44,677 nucleotides of DNA from Bacillota bacterium (GTDB lineage: Bacteria; Bacillota; Clostridia; Acetivibrionales; DSM-1351): positions 1 to 44,677 of the forward strand of contig JAEYWA010000041.1 in assembly GCA_023431385.1 (NCBI GenBank). Reading direction: 5' to 3'. Each line of letters opens with the position of its first letter. Positions within the stretch are counted from its first letter, which is position 1. A model generated the notes under the pieces. It ran no database searches. It worked only from the letters and a program-made list of their open reading frames with translations, and had not been told where the DNA came from. Both the position numbers and the translations under genes were made by a program. Of the stretch, positions 33,935 through 43,223 are shown piece after piece.

Positions 33935-36900
33935 CTACCCTCTGTATACTGAATATTCATCCAACGAATATACTTCTGCCTTATTGTCGGAGATAAGGCG
34001 TTCAAGAATACTTAACACTGCGTTTGTTGTGTCCAGAGAAGTAATACATGGAATATTGTATTCCATTGCTGTTCTTCTTAAAACAAAGCCCTTTCTCTCA
34101 GGAATTTTTCCTCTTGTTGGCGTATTGATAACCAGAGTTATTTTATCTTCCTTGATACAATCCAGAACACTTCCGTCATCAATATAATCAACCGGCAACG
34201 CTGCATCACCCAACACCTTGTAAGTACCTGATGTTGCAGATAATCTGAAGCCTAATGACAAAAGTTTATTTGCAATCTCAATGCTCTCTTCCTTATCCCT
34301 GTCTGCAACTGAAAGGAGTACCTTCCCTCCGGAAGGTATCTTCATACCGGAGGCGGCAATTGCCTTGTACAAAGCGTTATAGTAATCCTTGTCAACGCCC
34401 ATAACCTCGCCGGTGGACTTCATTTCGGGTCCAAGGAAGGTATCAACTGTAGTGAGCTTTGCAAAAGAAAATACAGGAGCCTTAACTGCATAAAATTCTG
34501 TTTCCTTTGCAAGACCGTTCTTATAGCCCAGTTCTGACAGGGTCTTACCCATTATAAGTTTGGTAGCTACACTAACCATGGGAATTCCGGTAATTTTGCT
34601 CATGATTGGTACCGTTCTACTGGCACGGGGATTTACTTCTATAACATAAACCTTTTCATCGTTGTCCATTACAAACTGGATATTAAACAGTCCTATAACC
34701 TTTAAAGCCTTGGAAAGACGTATGGTATAATCTTCAATGGTGTCCTTTACTTTCTGAGAAAGATTTTTCGGAGGATACACCGCAATGCTGTCACCGGAGT
34801 GGACACCAGCACGTTCGATATGCTCCATGATACCGGGTATAAGTACTTCATTACCATCGCATATTCCGTCAACTTCCATTTCTCTTCCAGTAATATACTT
34901 GTCAATAAGTATAGGATGAGCTGTAGAAATGTCAGACGCCATAGTAATATATTCCTCAAGAGTTTTATCATTATATACAATTTCCATTGCGCGACCACCC
35001 AGAACATAGGACGGTCTGACAAGTACAGGGTAACCTATTTCTTTGGCAATCTGCTTGGCCTGTTCAAAGGAGAAGGCTGTCTTTCCTTCAGGTATTGGAA
35101 TATTTAGCTCTTCCAACAGCTTAAGGAACTTATCCCTGTCTTCGGCAACGTCTATGCTGTTAACTGAGGTTCCGAGAATATTGACTCCTTCGGCATGGAG
35201 GGTTGCTGCAAGGTTTATAGCCGTCTGGCCACCGAATTGTACGATAACTCCCAGCGGTTTTTCTTTTTGAATAATATCAAGGACGCATTCCTTGGTTAAC
35301 GGCTCAAAGTATAGCTTATCCGAGGTGTCAAAGTCTGTACTGACAGTCTCAGGATTATTATTTATTATAATTGATTCAATACCTAGCTCTTTAAGTGTTT
35401 CAACTGAATGAACACTGCAGTAGTCAAATTCGATACCCTGGCCTATTCTTATGGGGCCTGAGCCGATAACCAATACCTTACGACCTTCGGTTACTTCAAC
35501 ATCATCCTTTTCCTCATAGGTAGAATAATAGTAAGGTGTTACTGCCTCAAATTCACCTGCGCAGGTATCTACTATTTTATAAACAGGATTAATAGGGTAT
35601 TTTTCTCTTAGTTCAAGTATTTTTTCAAGGGGTTCGTTAGTCAGGTTGGCAATGTACGAATCACCAAAACCTATTTTTTTTGCTCTGGAGTAGAGATCAT
35701 AATCCAACCATGCTATTCCGGCATTTGTAATCTCTTCTCCCAGCTTAACGATTTTCTTTAATTTTCTTATAAAGAAGTCATCTATTTTGGTGATTCTTAC
35801 GATTTCACCAGCTGAAACACCCTTTTGAAGAGCTTTGCAGATAGCGAACATACGCTGATCACTCGGATGCTTTACATACTCAACCAATTCTTCGCGGCTC
35901 TTGTTGTCAAACAGGCTTAACCCCAACTGATAGTTGAACTTAATATCGAGAGAGTCTATTGCTTTGAGCAGCGACTCCTCAAAAGTACGGCCGATGGCCA
36001 TTACTTCACCGGTTGCCTTCATCTGTGTGCCAAGGGTTCTGTCTGCATTTGCGAACTTGTCGAAGGGCCAGCGGGGAACCTTTGTAACAACATAGTCAAG
36101 TGAAGGCTCAAAGCAGGCACTTGTGTTCTGTGTAACAGAGTTTTTGATTTCGTCCAGGGTCATGCCAATAGCTATCTTGGCGGTAACACGTGCAATAGGG
36201 TAACCGGTTGCCTTTGAAGCAAGTGCACTTGAGCGGCTTACTCTCGGATTAACTTCTATGACTACATATTCATAGCTGTCCGGATTTAATGCGAACTGTA
36301 TGTTACAGCCGCCCTTTATATCCAGAGCTCTTATTATCTTAATAGATGCTGTTCTGAGCATCTGATACTCTATGTCGGAAAGGGTCTGGCTGGGAGCAAC
36401 GACAATACTGTCGCCTGTATGTACTCCAACGGGATCAAAGTTCTCCATATTACAAATAATTATGCAATTGTCGTTGCTGTCACGCATAACCTCGTACTCT
36501 ATTTCCTTCCATCCAGCAACACTCTGCTCCAGAAGTACCTGACTTATCATGCTGAGTTTGAGGCCTTTGCCACAAATATACTTAAACTCCTCCATGTTGG
36601 TGGCAATACCGCCGCCAGAACCGCCCAGAGTATAGGCAGGTCTTATAATGATGGGGAAGCCTATCTCTTCGGCAAAGGCCACCGCATCCTGCATATTAGT
36701 TACAATTTTACTGTGAGCAACTTTTTCATTGATTTCCTGCATTGTTTCCTTAAATAACTCTCTGTCCTCAGCTTTTTTTATAGAAGAGAGAGATGTACCT
36801 AAAAGCTGTATGCTTAACTCGTCAATAATTCCATCCTCTGCAAGCTGAACAGCCATATTCAGGCCTGTCTGGCCACCCAGGGAGGCAAGTATGCCGTCAG

Positions 36901-37147
36901 GTTTTTCCTTATATATAATCTTCTTTACAAATTCCAGTGTTATAGGTTCAATATAAACCTTGTCAGCTGACTGTGTATCGGTCATAATGGTGGCAGGATT
37001 ACTATTTATGAGAACAACCTCAATCCCTTCTTCTCTGAGAGACTTGCAGGCTTGAGTACCTGAGTAGTCAAACTCTGCAGCCTGACCTATAATTATAGGA
37101 CCAGAACCAATTACCAATACCTTTTTAATATTAGAATCTTTCGGCAT
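33935..37147 (-). CDS. carB: Carbamoyl-phosphate synthase large subunit
   Basis: About 1070 residues, full length. It has two tandem ATP-grasp halves, each beginning with the same nucleotide-binding pattern (VLVIGSGPIIIGQAAEFDY and VLVIGSGPIRIGQGIEFDY), GGQTGLNMAVQL and GGQTAINLAATL, and metal and ATP residues in VIEVNPRVSRSSALASKATGYPIA and VIEVNPRASRTVPIMSKITGIPM. A C-terminal MGS-like allosteric domain (about the last 140 residues, with LSATSGTYKVL) binds effectors such as UMP or ornithine. The start is ATG 37147: AAGGAG precedes it by about 6 nt, and MPKDSNIKKVLVIG fits the family start. A TTG at 37228 overlapping the carA stop would add 27 atypical residues. It pairs with carA. Confidence 0.97.
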   Translation of the reverse strand: MPKDSNIKKVLVIGSGPIIIGQAAEFDYSGTQACKSLREEGIEVVLINSNPATIMTDTQSADKVYIEPITLEFVKKIIYKEKPDGILASLGGQTGLNMAVQLAEDGIIDELSIQLLGTSLSSIKKAEDRELFKETMQEINEKVAHSKIVTNMQDAVAFAEEIGFPIIIRPAYTLGGSGGGIATNMEEFKYICGKGLKLSMISQVLLEQSVAGWKEIEYEVMRDSNDNCIIICNMENFDPVGVHTGDSIVVAPSQTLSDIEYQMLRTASIKIIRALDIKGGCNIQFALNPDSYEYVVIEVNPRVSRSSALASKATGYPIARVTAKIAIGMTLDEIKNSVTQNTSACFEPSLDYVVTKVPRWPFDKFANADRTLGTQMKATGEVMAIGRTFEESLLKAIDSLDIKFNYQLGLSLFDNKSREELVEYVKHPSDQRMFAICKALQKGVSAGEIVRITKIDDFFIRKLKKIVKLGEEITNAGIAWLDYDLYSRAKKIGFGDSYIANLTNEPLEKILELREKYPINPVYKIVDTCAGEFEAVTPYYYSTYEEKDDVEVTEGRKVLVIGSGPIRIGQGIEFDYCSVHSVETLKELGIESIIINNNPETVSTDFDTSDKLYFEPLTKECVLDIIQKEKPLGVIVQFGGQTAINLAATLHAEGVNILGTSVNSIDVAEDRDKFLKLLEELNIPIPEGKTAFSFEQAKQIAKEIGYPVLVRPSYVLGGRAMEIVYNDKTLEEYITMASDISTAHPILIDKYITGREMEVDGICDGNEVLIPGIMEHIERAGVHSGDSIAVYPPKNLSQKVKDTIEDYTIRLSKALKVIGLFNIQFVMDNDEKVYVIEVNPRASRTVPIMSKITGIPMVSVATKLIMGKTLSELGYKNGLAKETEFYAVKAPVFSFAKLTTVDTFLGPEMKSTGEVMGVDKDYYNALYKAIAASGMKIPSGGKVLLSVADRDKEESIEIANKLLSLGFRLSATSGTYKVLGDAALPVDYIDDGSVLDCIKEDKITLVINTPTRGKIPERKGFVLRRTAMEYNIPCITSLDTTNAVLSILERLISDNKAEVYSLDEYSVYRG

Positions 37148-37224
37148 AATACGCTCCTTATCTACAATGGCAAGATATCTGGCCTTGCATGCAAACCAAT
37201 AATGATCAAAACAAAAATCCATTA

Positions 37225-38283
37225 TCAAACCATCATTTTAACAAAATCATCAAAAATATAAGCGGAATCCTGTGGACCCGGCGCTGCTTCAGGGTGATAC
37301 TGTACGCTTATAAGAGGCAGGTGCTTGTGTCTGAAGCCCTCAATTGTGTTGTCGTTTACATTTATATGAGTTATAACTATATCGTCATTAGAGCTGTTAT
37401 CAATTGCGTAATTGTGATTCTGAGAGGTGATATAACATCTTCCGGTTATATTATCCTTAACAGGATGGTTGCCGCCGTGATGTCCAAACTTAAGCTTTGT
37501 TACACTGCAATCCAGTGACAGACCCAAAAGCTGATGTCCGAGGCATATTCCAAGAATAGGTTTAACACCCAGCAGTTTCTGGATGGTCTTTTTGGCTGTT
37601 CCAAGATCTCTTGGGTCTCCAGGACCATTGGACAGTAAGATTCCATCTGGATTGCAGGCCATTATTTCCTCATATGTGCTAAAGGCGGGAAGAATATGAA
37701 TATCACAGCCTCTTTTTTCAAGTGAACGGATAATGTTGACTTTTACCCCGAAATCCATTAATGCTACTCGTTTTCCAGGACCGGGAATGTGGATTGGAGT
37801 TTTTGAAGTCACTTCCATAACAAGATTCCTTGGAATTGCCTTATATGCTTGAAGGTTTTTTCTGAGTATGTCAAGATTCCCGCATTCTGTAGATATAATT
37901 CCGAACATACTGCCGTGCTTTCTGATGTGCTGTGTCAATGCTCTAGTATCAATGCTTTTAATACCAACGATATTGTGTTTGGCAAAATACTGTTCTGGGT
38001 CTATTGAATATCTCCAATTGCTGGGGGTAGTACATAATTCCTTAACAATGAAACCCTGCACATGAGGCTTGTAGGACTCATTATCAGTGGTATTAAAACC
38101 ATAATTGCCTATCAGGGGATAGGTCATGGTTACGATTTGACCATTGTAGGAGGGATCGGTGGTAATTTCCTGATATCCGGTCATACTAGTATTAAAAACT
38201 ATTTCTCCGGCTGTTTCTCCACTTTTCCCAAAACCCTCGCCCGAGAAATAAGTGCCGTCTTCCAATAATAAAACTGCTTTCAT
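37225..38283 (-). CDS. carA: Carbamoyl-phosphate synthase small subunit (glutaminase)
   Basis: A 352-residue amidotransferase delivering ammonia to CarB. The N-terminal CPSase_sm_chain domain (KAVLLLEDGTYFSGEGFG, VFNTSMTGYQEI) is followed by class I glutaminase with LLSNGPGDP, the nucleophile cysteine in ILGICLGHQLLGL and the histidine/glutamate pair in SVQYHPEAAPGP. ATG 38283 is used because GGAGG lies about 5 nt ahead; the in-frame ATG at 38295 precedes that site. It is 46 bp after argD and 77 bp before carB, so it is one transcript with them. Confidence 0.97.
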   Translation of the reverse strand: MKAVLLLEDGTYFSGEGFGKSGETAGEIVFNTSMTGYQEITTDPSYNGQIVTMTYPLIGNYGFNTTDNESYKPHVQGFIVKELCTTPSNWRYSIDPEQYFAKHNIVGIKSIDTRALTQHIRKHGSMFGIISTECGNLDILRKNLQAYKAIPRNLVMEVTSKTPIHIPGPGKRVALMDFGVKVNIIRSLEKRGCDIHILPAFSTYEEIMACNPDGILLSNGPGDPRDLGTAKKTIQKLLGVKPILGICLGHQLLGLSLDCSVTKLKFGHHGGNHPVKDNITGRCYITSQNHNYAIDNSSNDDIVITHINVNDNTIEGFRHKHLPLISVQYHPEAAPGPQDSAYIFDDFVKMMV

Positions 38284-38329
38284 ATTAACCTCCATATACC
38301 GCTAAAATAGTTATAAATCTTCCTGCGCT

Positions 38330-39532
38330 CTAGAGCACATCGTTTAAAGCTTCTATTAATGTAGAAATAAAACTATCTGCATCCTGCTTTGTTATAATTA
38401 ACGGTGGAAGTATTCTTAGTATTTTGTCACCTATGTTAGCTATCAGATATTTTTTCTCAAACATCTTTTGCTTTACATAAGGGGCAATAGGCTCACTCAG
38501 TTCAATTGCCATCATTAAACCCGAGGCTCTGATTTCAGAAATGATAGGAAGTTTCCCGGATGCTTGGGCTATAAGGGTTTCCTTTATATAATCCCCGAGC
38601 TTTTGTGCATTCTCGGCAAGATTTTCCTCTTTGATTATTTTCATTACAGCCAAACCTGCCGTACAGGCAAGAGGATTTCCTCCAAAGGTGGAGCCATGTT
38701 CTCCGGGGGAAAAGGCTTGTGCAACATAGTCCTTTGCGCAGACAGCTCCGATTGGAATACCGCCTCCAAGAGCCTTTGCGAGGGTAAATATGTCAGGTTC
38801 AATATCAAATTTCTGATACCCGAACAGCTTACCTGTTCTGCCCATACCGGTCTGAACCTCATCAAAAATAAGGAGTAGCTTATTATCTGTACATAGCTTC
38901 TTCACTTTTTTAAGATATTGAAGATCGCAGGGGTAAACACCGCTTTCCCCCTGGATAGGTTCAAGCATGATGGCGCAGGTGTTTTCCGTAATTGCTGATT
39001 TTAACGCTTCAAAATCGTTTATTGGAACCTTTTTAAAGCCCTGAGTCAAAGGCTCAAAGGGTTTAGCATACTTTTCCTGGCCTGTTGCACTTAGTGTAGT
39101 AATGGTTCTGCCGTGGAAGGACTTCTGAAGTGTAATGATTTCGTATTTTTCGGGCATACCCAGCTTTTTAAAGAATATTCTTGCAAGCTTTATAGCTCCT
39201 TCGTTTGCTTCAGCTCCGCTGTTAGAGAAGAATACTTTATCAGCACAGGAGTTTTCACAAAGCTCCTTAGCCAATAAGGCCTGGGATTCTATGTAATAAA
39301 GGTTTGAGCAGTGTATCAGTTTGGATAATTGGTCTGAAACCATTTTAACAAAGGTTGGATGTGAATATCCTATTGAATTAACAGCTATGCCTGAAAAAAA
39401 ATCTGTATATTTATCCCCGTCGGTACTCCAAAGATATATTCCCTGACCTTTTTCAAAGGCAACAGGAATTCTTTGTCCGAAGGTATTCATAAAATACTGA
39501 TTATCGTACTCCTTGATATCATTAACTAACAT
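38330..39532 (-). CDS. argD: Acetylornithine aminotransferase
   Basis: A 400-residue class III PLP transaminase converting N-acetylglutamate semialdehyde to N-acetylornithine. FFSNSGAEANEGAIKLAR (cofactor phosphate site), SFHGRTITTLSATGQ, LIFDEVQTGMGRTG and the PLP lysine in FTLAKALGGGIPIGA are all present, and GEHGSTFGGNPLACTAG follows. Normal length. It leads the argD-carA-carB-argF-GNAT operon, preceded by the ARG-box promoter at 39675-39704, and is therefore likely repressed by ArgR with arginine. Family paralogues (ornithine or succinylornithine aminotransferase) are possible in principle; the gene context decides for ArgD. Confidence 0.95.
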   Translation of the reverse strand: MLVNDIKEYDNQYFMNTFGQRIPVAFEKGQGIYLWSTDGDKYTDFFSGIAVNSIGYSHPTFVKMVSDQLSKLIHCSNLYYIESQALLAKELCENSCADKVFFSNSGAEANEGAIKLARIFFKKLGMPEKYEIITLQKSFHGRTITTLSATGQEKYAKPFEPLTQGFKKVPINDFEALKSAITENTCAIMLEPIQGESGVYPCDLQYLKKVKKLCTDNKLLLIFDEVQTGMGRTGKLFGYQKFDIEPDIFTLAKALGGGIPIGAVCAKDYVAQAFSPGEHGSTFGGNPLACTAGLAVMKIIKEENLAENAQKLGDYIKETLIAQASGKLPIISEIRASGLMMAIELSEPIAPYVKQKMFEKKYLIANIGDKILRILPPLIITKQDADSFISTLIEALNDVL

Positions 39533-39657
39533 ATTAACCTCCCAAGTATGGCTTTTAGCTTCTTAGCGGCCACAAAATGTAATGAAATTTGAGTGTTCCC
39601 ATATCCATTCTAATTCGAATAGAGGAAATGAATAATTAAAAGTCAAAATGAATAAAA

Positions 39658-39686
39658 ACAATGTATAATTAATAATTATACATTGT
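39658..39686. promoter_or_regulatory. 29-bp perfect palindrome over the argD promoter: terminator and/or operator
   Basis: ACAATGTATAATTA (39658-39671) and its exact complement (39673-39686) flank a single A. On the minus strand T5 follows, so as RNA it can end the PilZ transcript. As DNA its right arm includes the argD -10, so it may also be an operator. Confidence 0.6.
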
Positions 39687-39704
39687 TCTGTATAAAAATG
39701 CAAT
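39675..39704 (-). promoter_or_regulatory. argD operon promoter with ARG box
   Basis: On the minus strand: TTGCAT (39698-39703), a 17-bp spacer and TATAAT (39675-39680). The ARG box TCTGTATAAAAATGCAAT (39687-39704, plus strand) matches 15 of 18 consensus positions and covers the -35. Further ATGAATAA half-boxes lie at 39628-39655. Confidence 0.7.
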
Positions 39705-39722
39705 AATATTAAATTTATTTTT

Positions 39723-40358
39723 CTATTTGAGATACTTGTCCCTGAGAAGGTTATAGGAGTTTTCCAGAGAGTAAAGAAAGGAGTAAAGGCGATTGCTGTT
39801 CTCCTCCTCCATAAAAGTGAACATCATACTATATTTATAGAGAGAATTTTCTTTATATGTTCTTAGTAATTCTCCCTTTGCATATACCGTAGAATTATCC
39901 TCAAGGAGAATATTTATTTCGCAGCTTGTTTTTATAGGTATTTTCTTGTCTAATAAAAATGCAGCACCACCAAGTGAGAGGTTTGACACCTTACAAAAAT
40001 AACTATTATTGCCGCTGCAAAGAGTAGCAGGCAAACAAACATCGAGACGCTGGAAAATTCTGTGGTTTAAACTTTCAACAATTCCATGAATTTTTACCTT
40101 TATATATGGAGAACCTGACAACTCAATTTTCGATATGGTACCAGTGATAATGTATTCAAAGTATTCATTATTATACTTTATGTCGACATAGGTGTCGATA
40201 AATAGACATCCCTTCATTATATCCGGAGTCAAAGGAAGATCAATTGAATCTTCGCTGCATTGGGTTACAATATTCAAAGACCATAAAGACTGTTTAAATA
40301 ATCTAAAACTTACCAATGTCCCGGGAATAATCAGTTTGGAAATACATATACTGTTCAA
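39723..40358 (-). CDS. PilZ-domain cyclic di-GMP receptor (YcgR-like)
   Basis: A 211-residue two-domain protein. The N-terminal part (1-105) is the flagellar-brake-type beta domain (PGTLVSFRLF). The C-terminal PilZ domain has both c-di-GMP motifs, RxxxR as RIFQR and (D/N)xSxxG as NLSLGG, so it should bind. YcgR proteins slow motility or alter secretion and surface behaviour when c-di-GMP rises. The start is TTG 40358: AGGAGG (plus-strand 40368-40373) lies 9 nt ahead; the ATG at 40403 is upstream of that site. It sits between argB and argD but has its own promoter (40470-40498), so it is an inserted unit, not an arginine gene. The c-di-GMP enzyme at 16449 is a possible source. Confidence 0.88.
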   Translation of the reverse strand: MNSICISKLIIPGTLVSFRLFKQSLWSLNIVTQCSEDSIDLPLTPDIMKGCLFIDTYVDIKYNNEYFEYIITGTISKIELSGSPYIKVKIHGIVESLNHRIFQRLDVCLPATLCSGNNSYFCKVSNLSLGGAAFLLDKKIPIKTSCEINILLEDNSTVYAKGELLRTYKENSLYKYSMMFTFMEEENSNRLYSFLYSLENSYNLLRDKYLK

Positions 40359-40469
40359 AGAATTTAGCCTCCTAGAACTATATAGCCGTTCATAACAAAT
40401 CACAGAAGTTATTCACAATAAGTCAAGAATGTAGACAGTAAAATAATAAAAATATTGCACTTCTTTTAT

Positions 40470-40498
40470 ATTATATAATAATAAGTTCTGTATAACAA
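40470..40498 (-). promoter_or_regulatory. Promoter of the PilZ gene
   Basis: On the minus strand: TTGTTA (40493-40498), a 17-bp spacer and TATAAT (40470-40475), about 110 bp before the PilZ start. No ARG box is present. The 236-bp gap between argB and PilZ holds no other clear feature. Confidence 0.6.
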
Positions 40499-40594
40499 CT
40501 TGAAAATAGAGAATATACCAAAATGATACAAATTTCCTATTTTTTATATCTGAATTACTTGGGTAATATAGGTCTTTCTATACTATATATTAAA

Positions 40595-41506
40595 TTAATA
40601 TAACGCTTCGTTTTCATGATAGAGTTTCTTGTCCTTCATTATCATGGTCCCGATTCCTTTGTATGTAAATATTTCAAGTAAAATGCAGTGAGGGATTCGT
40701 CCATCAATAATGTGGGTTCTGCCCACACCTTTCTCTAATGCATCAACGCAGCCCAGGACCTTAGGTATCATGCCGCCTGCGATAATCTTTTTATCAATAA
40801 GGTCATGAACTTCATCTATTGTAAGTGCCGGAGTAACGATGTCGCTGTCCTTAGAGGGCTTAACACCTTCTACATCGGTAAGAAGCATAAGCTTTTCAGC
40901 TTTTAAGGCAGCAGCAATTTCACCTGCTACAGTGTCGGCATTAATATTATAGCTTTCCCCGTTTGGTCCTACACCGATGGGTGCTACTACCGGGATATAC
41001 TCATCCTTGGATATCAATTCAAGCACCTTGGAGTTTATTTTTGTAATCGAACCCACATATCCGATATCTTTCAGTTCACCGTCTATTTCTGTTTTATATT
41101 GTTCACATTCAATAAGCTTTCCATCTATTCCGCAAAGGCCTATAGCCTTTGCTCCCTTACCGTTAAGCAGAGAGACAATTTCCTTATTGGTTTTTCCAAC
41201 AAGAACCATCTGGGCTACCTCGATAGTCTGTAAATCTGTTACCCTGAGGCCGTTTACAAATTCACTTTTTACATCAAACTTCTGAAGGGCCTTGTTTATG
41301 TCCGGTCCACCCCCGTGCACCAGAACCGGATTCATCCCTATGTACTTTAAAAGAGTAATATCCTCTATCACCGAGTTTTTTAACTCATCATTTATCATGG
41401 CATTACCGCCGTATTTAATAACAACTGTTTTACCGTACAATTTCTGAATATAGGGTAATGCTTCTATTAATATCTCAGCCTTTTTAATCAAGCTATCATA
41501 ATTCAT
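40595..41506 (-). CDS. argB: Acetylglutamate kinase
   Basis: A 303-residue amino-acid kinase phosphorylating N-acetylglutamate. ATP site VVIKYGGNAM, substrate glycine loop LVHGGGPDINKAL, NINADTVAGEIAAAL and the late LLTDVEGV and KIIAGGMIPKV are all present. The N-terminal helix (DSLIKKAEILIEALPYIQKLYGKT) is the kinked helix found in hexameric, arginine-inhibited kinases, so feedback control is likely; it is absent from the E. coli-type enzyme. It is 78 bp after argC in the same operon. Arginine-sensitive kinases generally go with a cyclic pathway using ArgJ, which is not in this window. Confidence 0.96.
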   Translation of the reverse strand: MNYDSLIKKAEILIEALPYIQKLYGKTVVIKYGGNAMINDELKNSVIEDITLLKYIGMNPVLVHGGGPDINKALQKFDVKSEFVNGLRVTDLQTIEVAQMVLVGKTNKEIVSLLNGKGAKAIGLCGIDGKLIECEQYKTEIDGELKDIGYVGSITKINSKVLELISKDEYIPVVAPIGVGPNGESYNINADTVAGEIAAALKAEKLMLLTDVEGVKPSKDSDIVTPALTIDEVHDLIDKKIIAGGMIPKVLGCVDALEKGVGRTHIIDGRIPHCILLEIFTYKGIGTMIMKDKKLYHENEALY

Positions 41507-41584
41507 AAAGAACCTCCTGGATAAAATTTAACTATATTTAATAAGAACAGGTAGGTGAATATTTAAACTGCTTATGGTTTTATT

Positions 41585-42526
41585 CTATAAGCCAATATGT
41601 TCACCTAGCCCCAGCATTATATTCATATTTTGGATTGCAGCTCCGGAAGAGCCTTTACCAAGGTTATCGAGGACAGATACCAGCATAATCTGGTCTGAAT
41701 TACCCGTTACATATATTTCAAGATAATTTGAATCATTTACCCGTGTAGCACTAATGAAACTATTTATGTATTCCTTTTCAACATCCAATGGCATGACCTT
41801 TATAAACTTTTCACTACTATAGTGATTTGTAAGAAAAGCATGAATAGCTTCTTTGGTCATTGATTTTGTAAGTAATCTTGGATAAACAGGTATACAAACG
41901 GACATACCTTTATAATAAGGACATACCAAGGGGGAGAATAAGGGACTATGTTCAAGACCGCTTATAACCGTCATCTCAGGTATGTGCTTATGAGTAAGAC
42001 CAAGTGCATATAATTGTGGACTTTCAAAAGGATTTCCTTCGGGAGCCTCAAATTGGGCAATCAGCTTCTTACCACCACCGCTGTAGCCTGAGATGGCATG
42101 GGTTGTAACAGGGTAATTCTTCGGTATGATACCCTCGGCAACTAAAGGATACATCAAACTGATAAAGCCAGTAGCATAGCATCCAGGCACGGATACTCTT
42201 GAAGAAGCTTGAATTTTAGCTCGGTGACTTCTGCTTAACTCGGGTAATCCATATGCCCAACTGTCATTTGTTCTGTGAGCCGTACTTGCGTCAATTACCT
42301 TGGTGCGAGGATTTTCAATCAGTGAAACAGCTTCTATTGCAGCGTTGTCAGGCAGACAAAGGAAAACAATATCTGCGTCGTTCAGACACTTTTTTCTTTC
42401 ATTCAAATCTTTTCTTTTTTCAGCATCTATTTTTATTATGTCAAGATCATTTCTCAACGCTAATCTTTCGTTAATCTGAAGTCCTGTAGTACCTTCACTT
42501 CCGTCAACAAAAACCTTGAATTTCAT
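41585..42526 (-). CDS. argC: N-acetyl-gamma-glutamyl-phosphate reductase (short type)
   Basis: A 313-residue NADPH-dependent reductase making N-acetylglutamate semialdehyde. The nucleotide loop DGSEGTTGLQI, catalytic cysteine in SVPGCYATGF, glycine loop HAISGYSGGGKK and histidine in THKHIPEMTVI are visible. Its length and DGSEGTTG start mark the shorter AGPR type rather than the roughly 345-residue type with GATGYTG. GGAGG lies before the ATG. It is first in the argC-argB operon under the ARG-box promoter at 42643-42672. Confidence 0.95.
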   Translation of the reverse strand: MKFKVFVDGSEGTTGLQINERLALRNDLDIIKIDAEKRKDLNERKKCLNDADIVFLCLPDNAAIEAVSLIENPRTKVIDASTAHRTNDSWAYGLPELSRSHRAKIQASSRVSVPGCYATGFISLMYPLVAEGIIPKNYPVTTHAISGYSGGGKKLIAQFEAPEGNPFESPQLYALGLTHKHIPEMTVISGLEHSPLFSPLVCPYYKGMSVCIPVYPRLLTKSMTKEAIHAFLTNHYSSEKFIKVMPLDVEKEYINSFISATRVNDSNYLEIYVTGNSDQIMLVSVLDNLGKGSSGAAIQNMNIMLGLGEHIGL

Positions 42527-42642
42527 TGTTATCCTCCATTCCGCTGAAATCAGCGAATAAATTAGTGAAACACGAGAGGCTTGAGTCCAATCTATTAATG
42601 TGAAAACTCTTTTCTAGCCCAATCAATTAATTCGATTTTATA

Positions 42643-42672
42643 ATTATACAACTAAATGTATAAAAATTCAAT
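42643..42672 (-). promoter_or_regulatory. argC operon promoter with ARG box
   Basis: On the minus strand: TTGAAT (42666-42671), a 17-bp spacer and TATAAT (42643-42648). The ARG box AATGTATAAAAATTCAAT (42655-42672, plus strand) matches 16 of 18 positions of the Bacillus consensus and overlaps the -35 and spacer, the same design as at argD. Confidence 0.75.
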
Positions 42673-43223
42673 ATTGTGTATTGATAAAATTTCTATGAGT
42701 TTAGTTCAGGTTTTCTTGATTGCATAAAAATATCGCTTAGTCACTATATTTGATATTAATATAGTAATCAAAATATTGTGACTATATTATCGCTGTAATA
42801 TTAAAGAAGGTTCTTTACAAACAACTAGATACTTTATACATTACAAATAGAATGTTATGTGTTAAGTTGGATGTACCTATTAAAAAGAGGTAATAGTTGG
42901 GATACCTTGTAAATTATGGTTATATAAGTAAAAGTCATGATTATATATAATTATGTATACAAAAATGTATGATATATATATAAATTTAATCTGTTTCAGT
43001 TACGGAATTTATGAAAAATACATAAAGGCATCCGGAAAAGTATAGTTAGTACCTCATTTGGACCCAATATTGACATTATACAAAAGTACTAAAAGGAAAA
43101 AATTAATTTTGTTAAAAAGCAATATGGTTTGTACCAGGCTTGCAGTGTATCATATAAGTATAGATTTATTGATTGCTGAAATTGTAGGCAAAACAAATAG
43201 CGAGTTTTGGGGAGGTATTACAA
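42673..43223. other. Gene-free AT-rich region between argC and the ABC ATPase gene
   Basis: About 550 bp beyond the argC promoter with no credible ORF. It contains alternating AT tracts (around 42940-42990), a TTGACA at 43071-43076 without a good -10 at the usual distance, and TATAAG at 43155-43160, a possible -10 for the downstream gene. I find no known riboswitch core. Confidence 0.4.

Noticed and set aside
33912..34187. Plus-strand ORF at the carB 3' end
   Set aside because: It is a shadow of carB on the opposite strand.
37148..37228. TTG start giving carB 27 extra residues and an overlap with carA
   Set aside because: The extra residues do not resemble CarB N-termini, and AAGGAG lies just before ATG 37147.
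42940..42990. AT-alternating tract as a possible repeat or origin element
   Set aside because: Low complexity only; no repeated DnaA-box-like units or direct repeats were seen.
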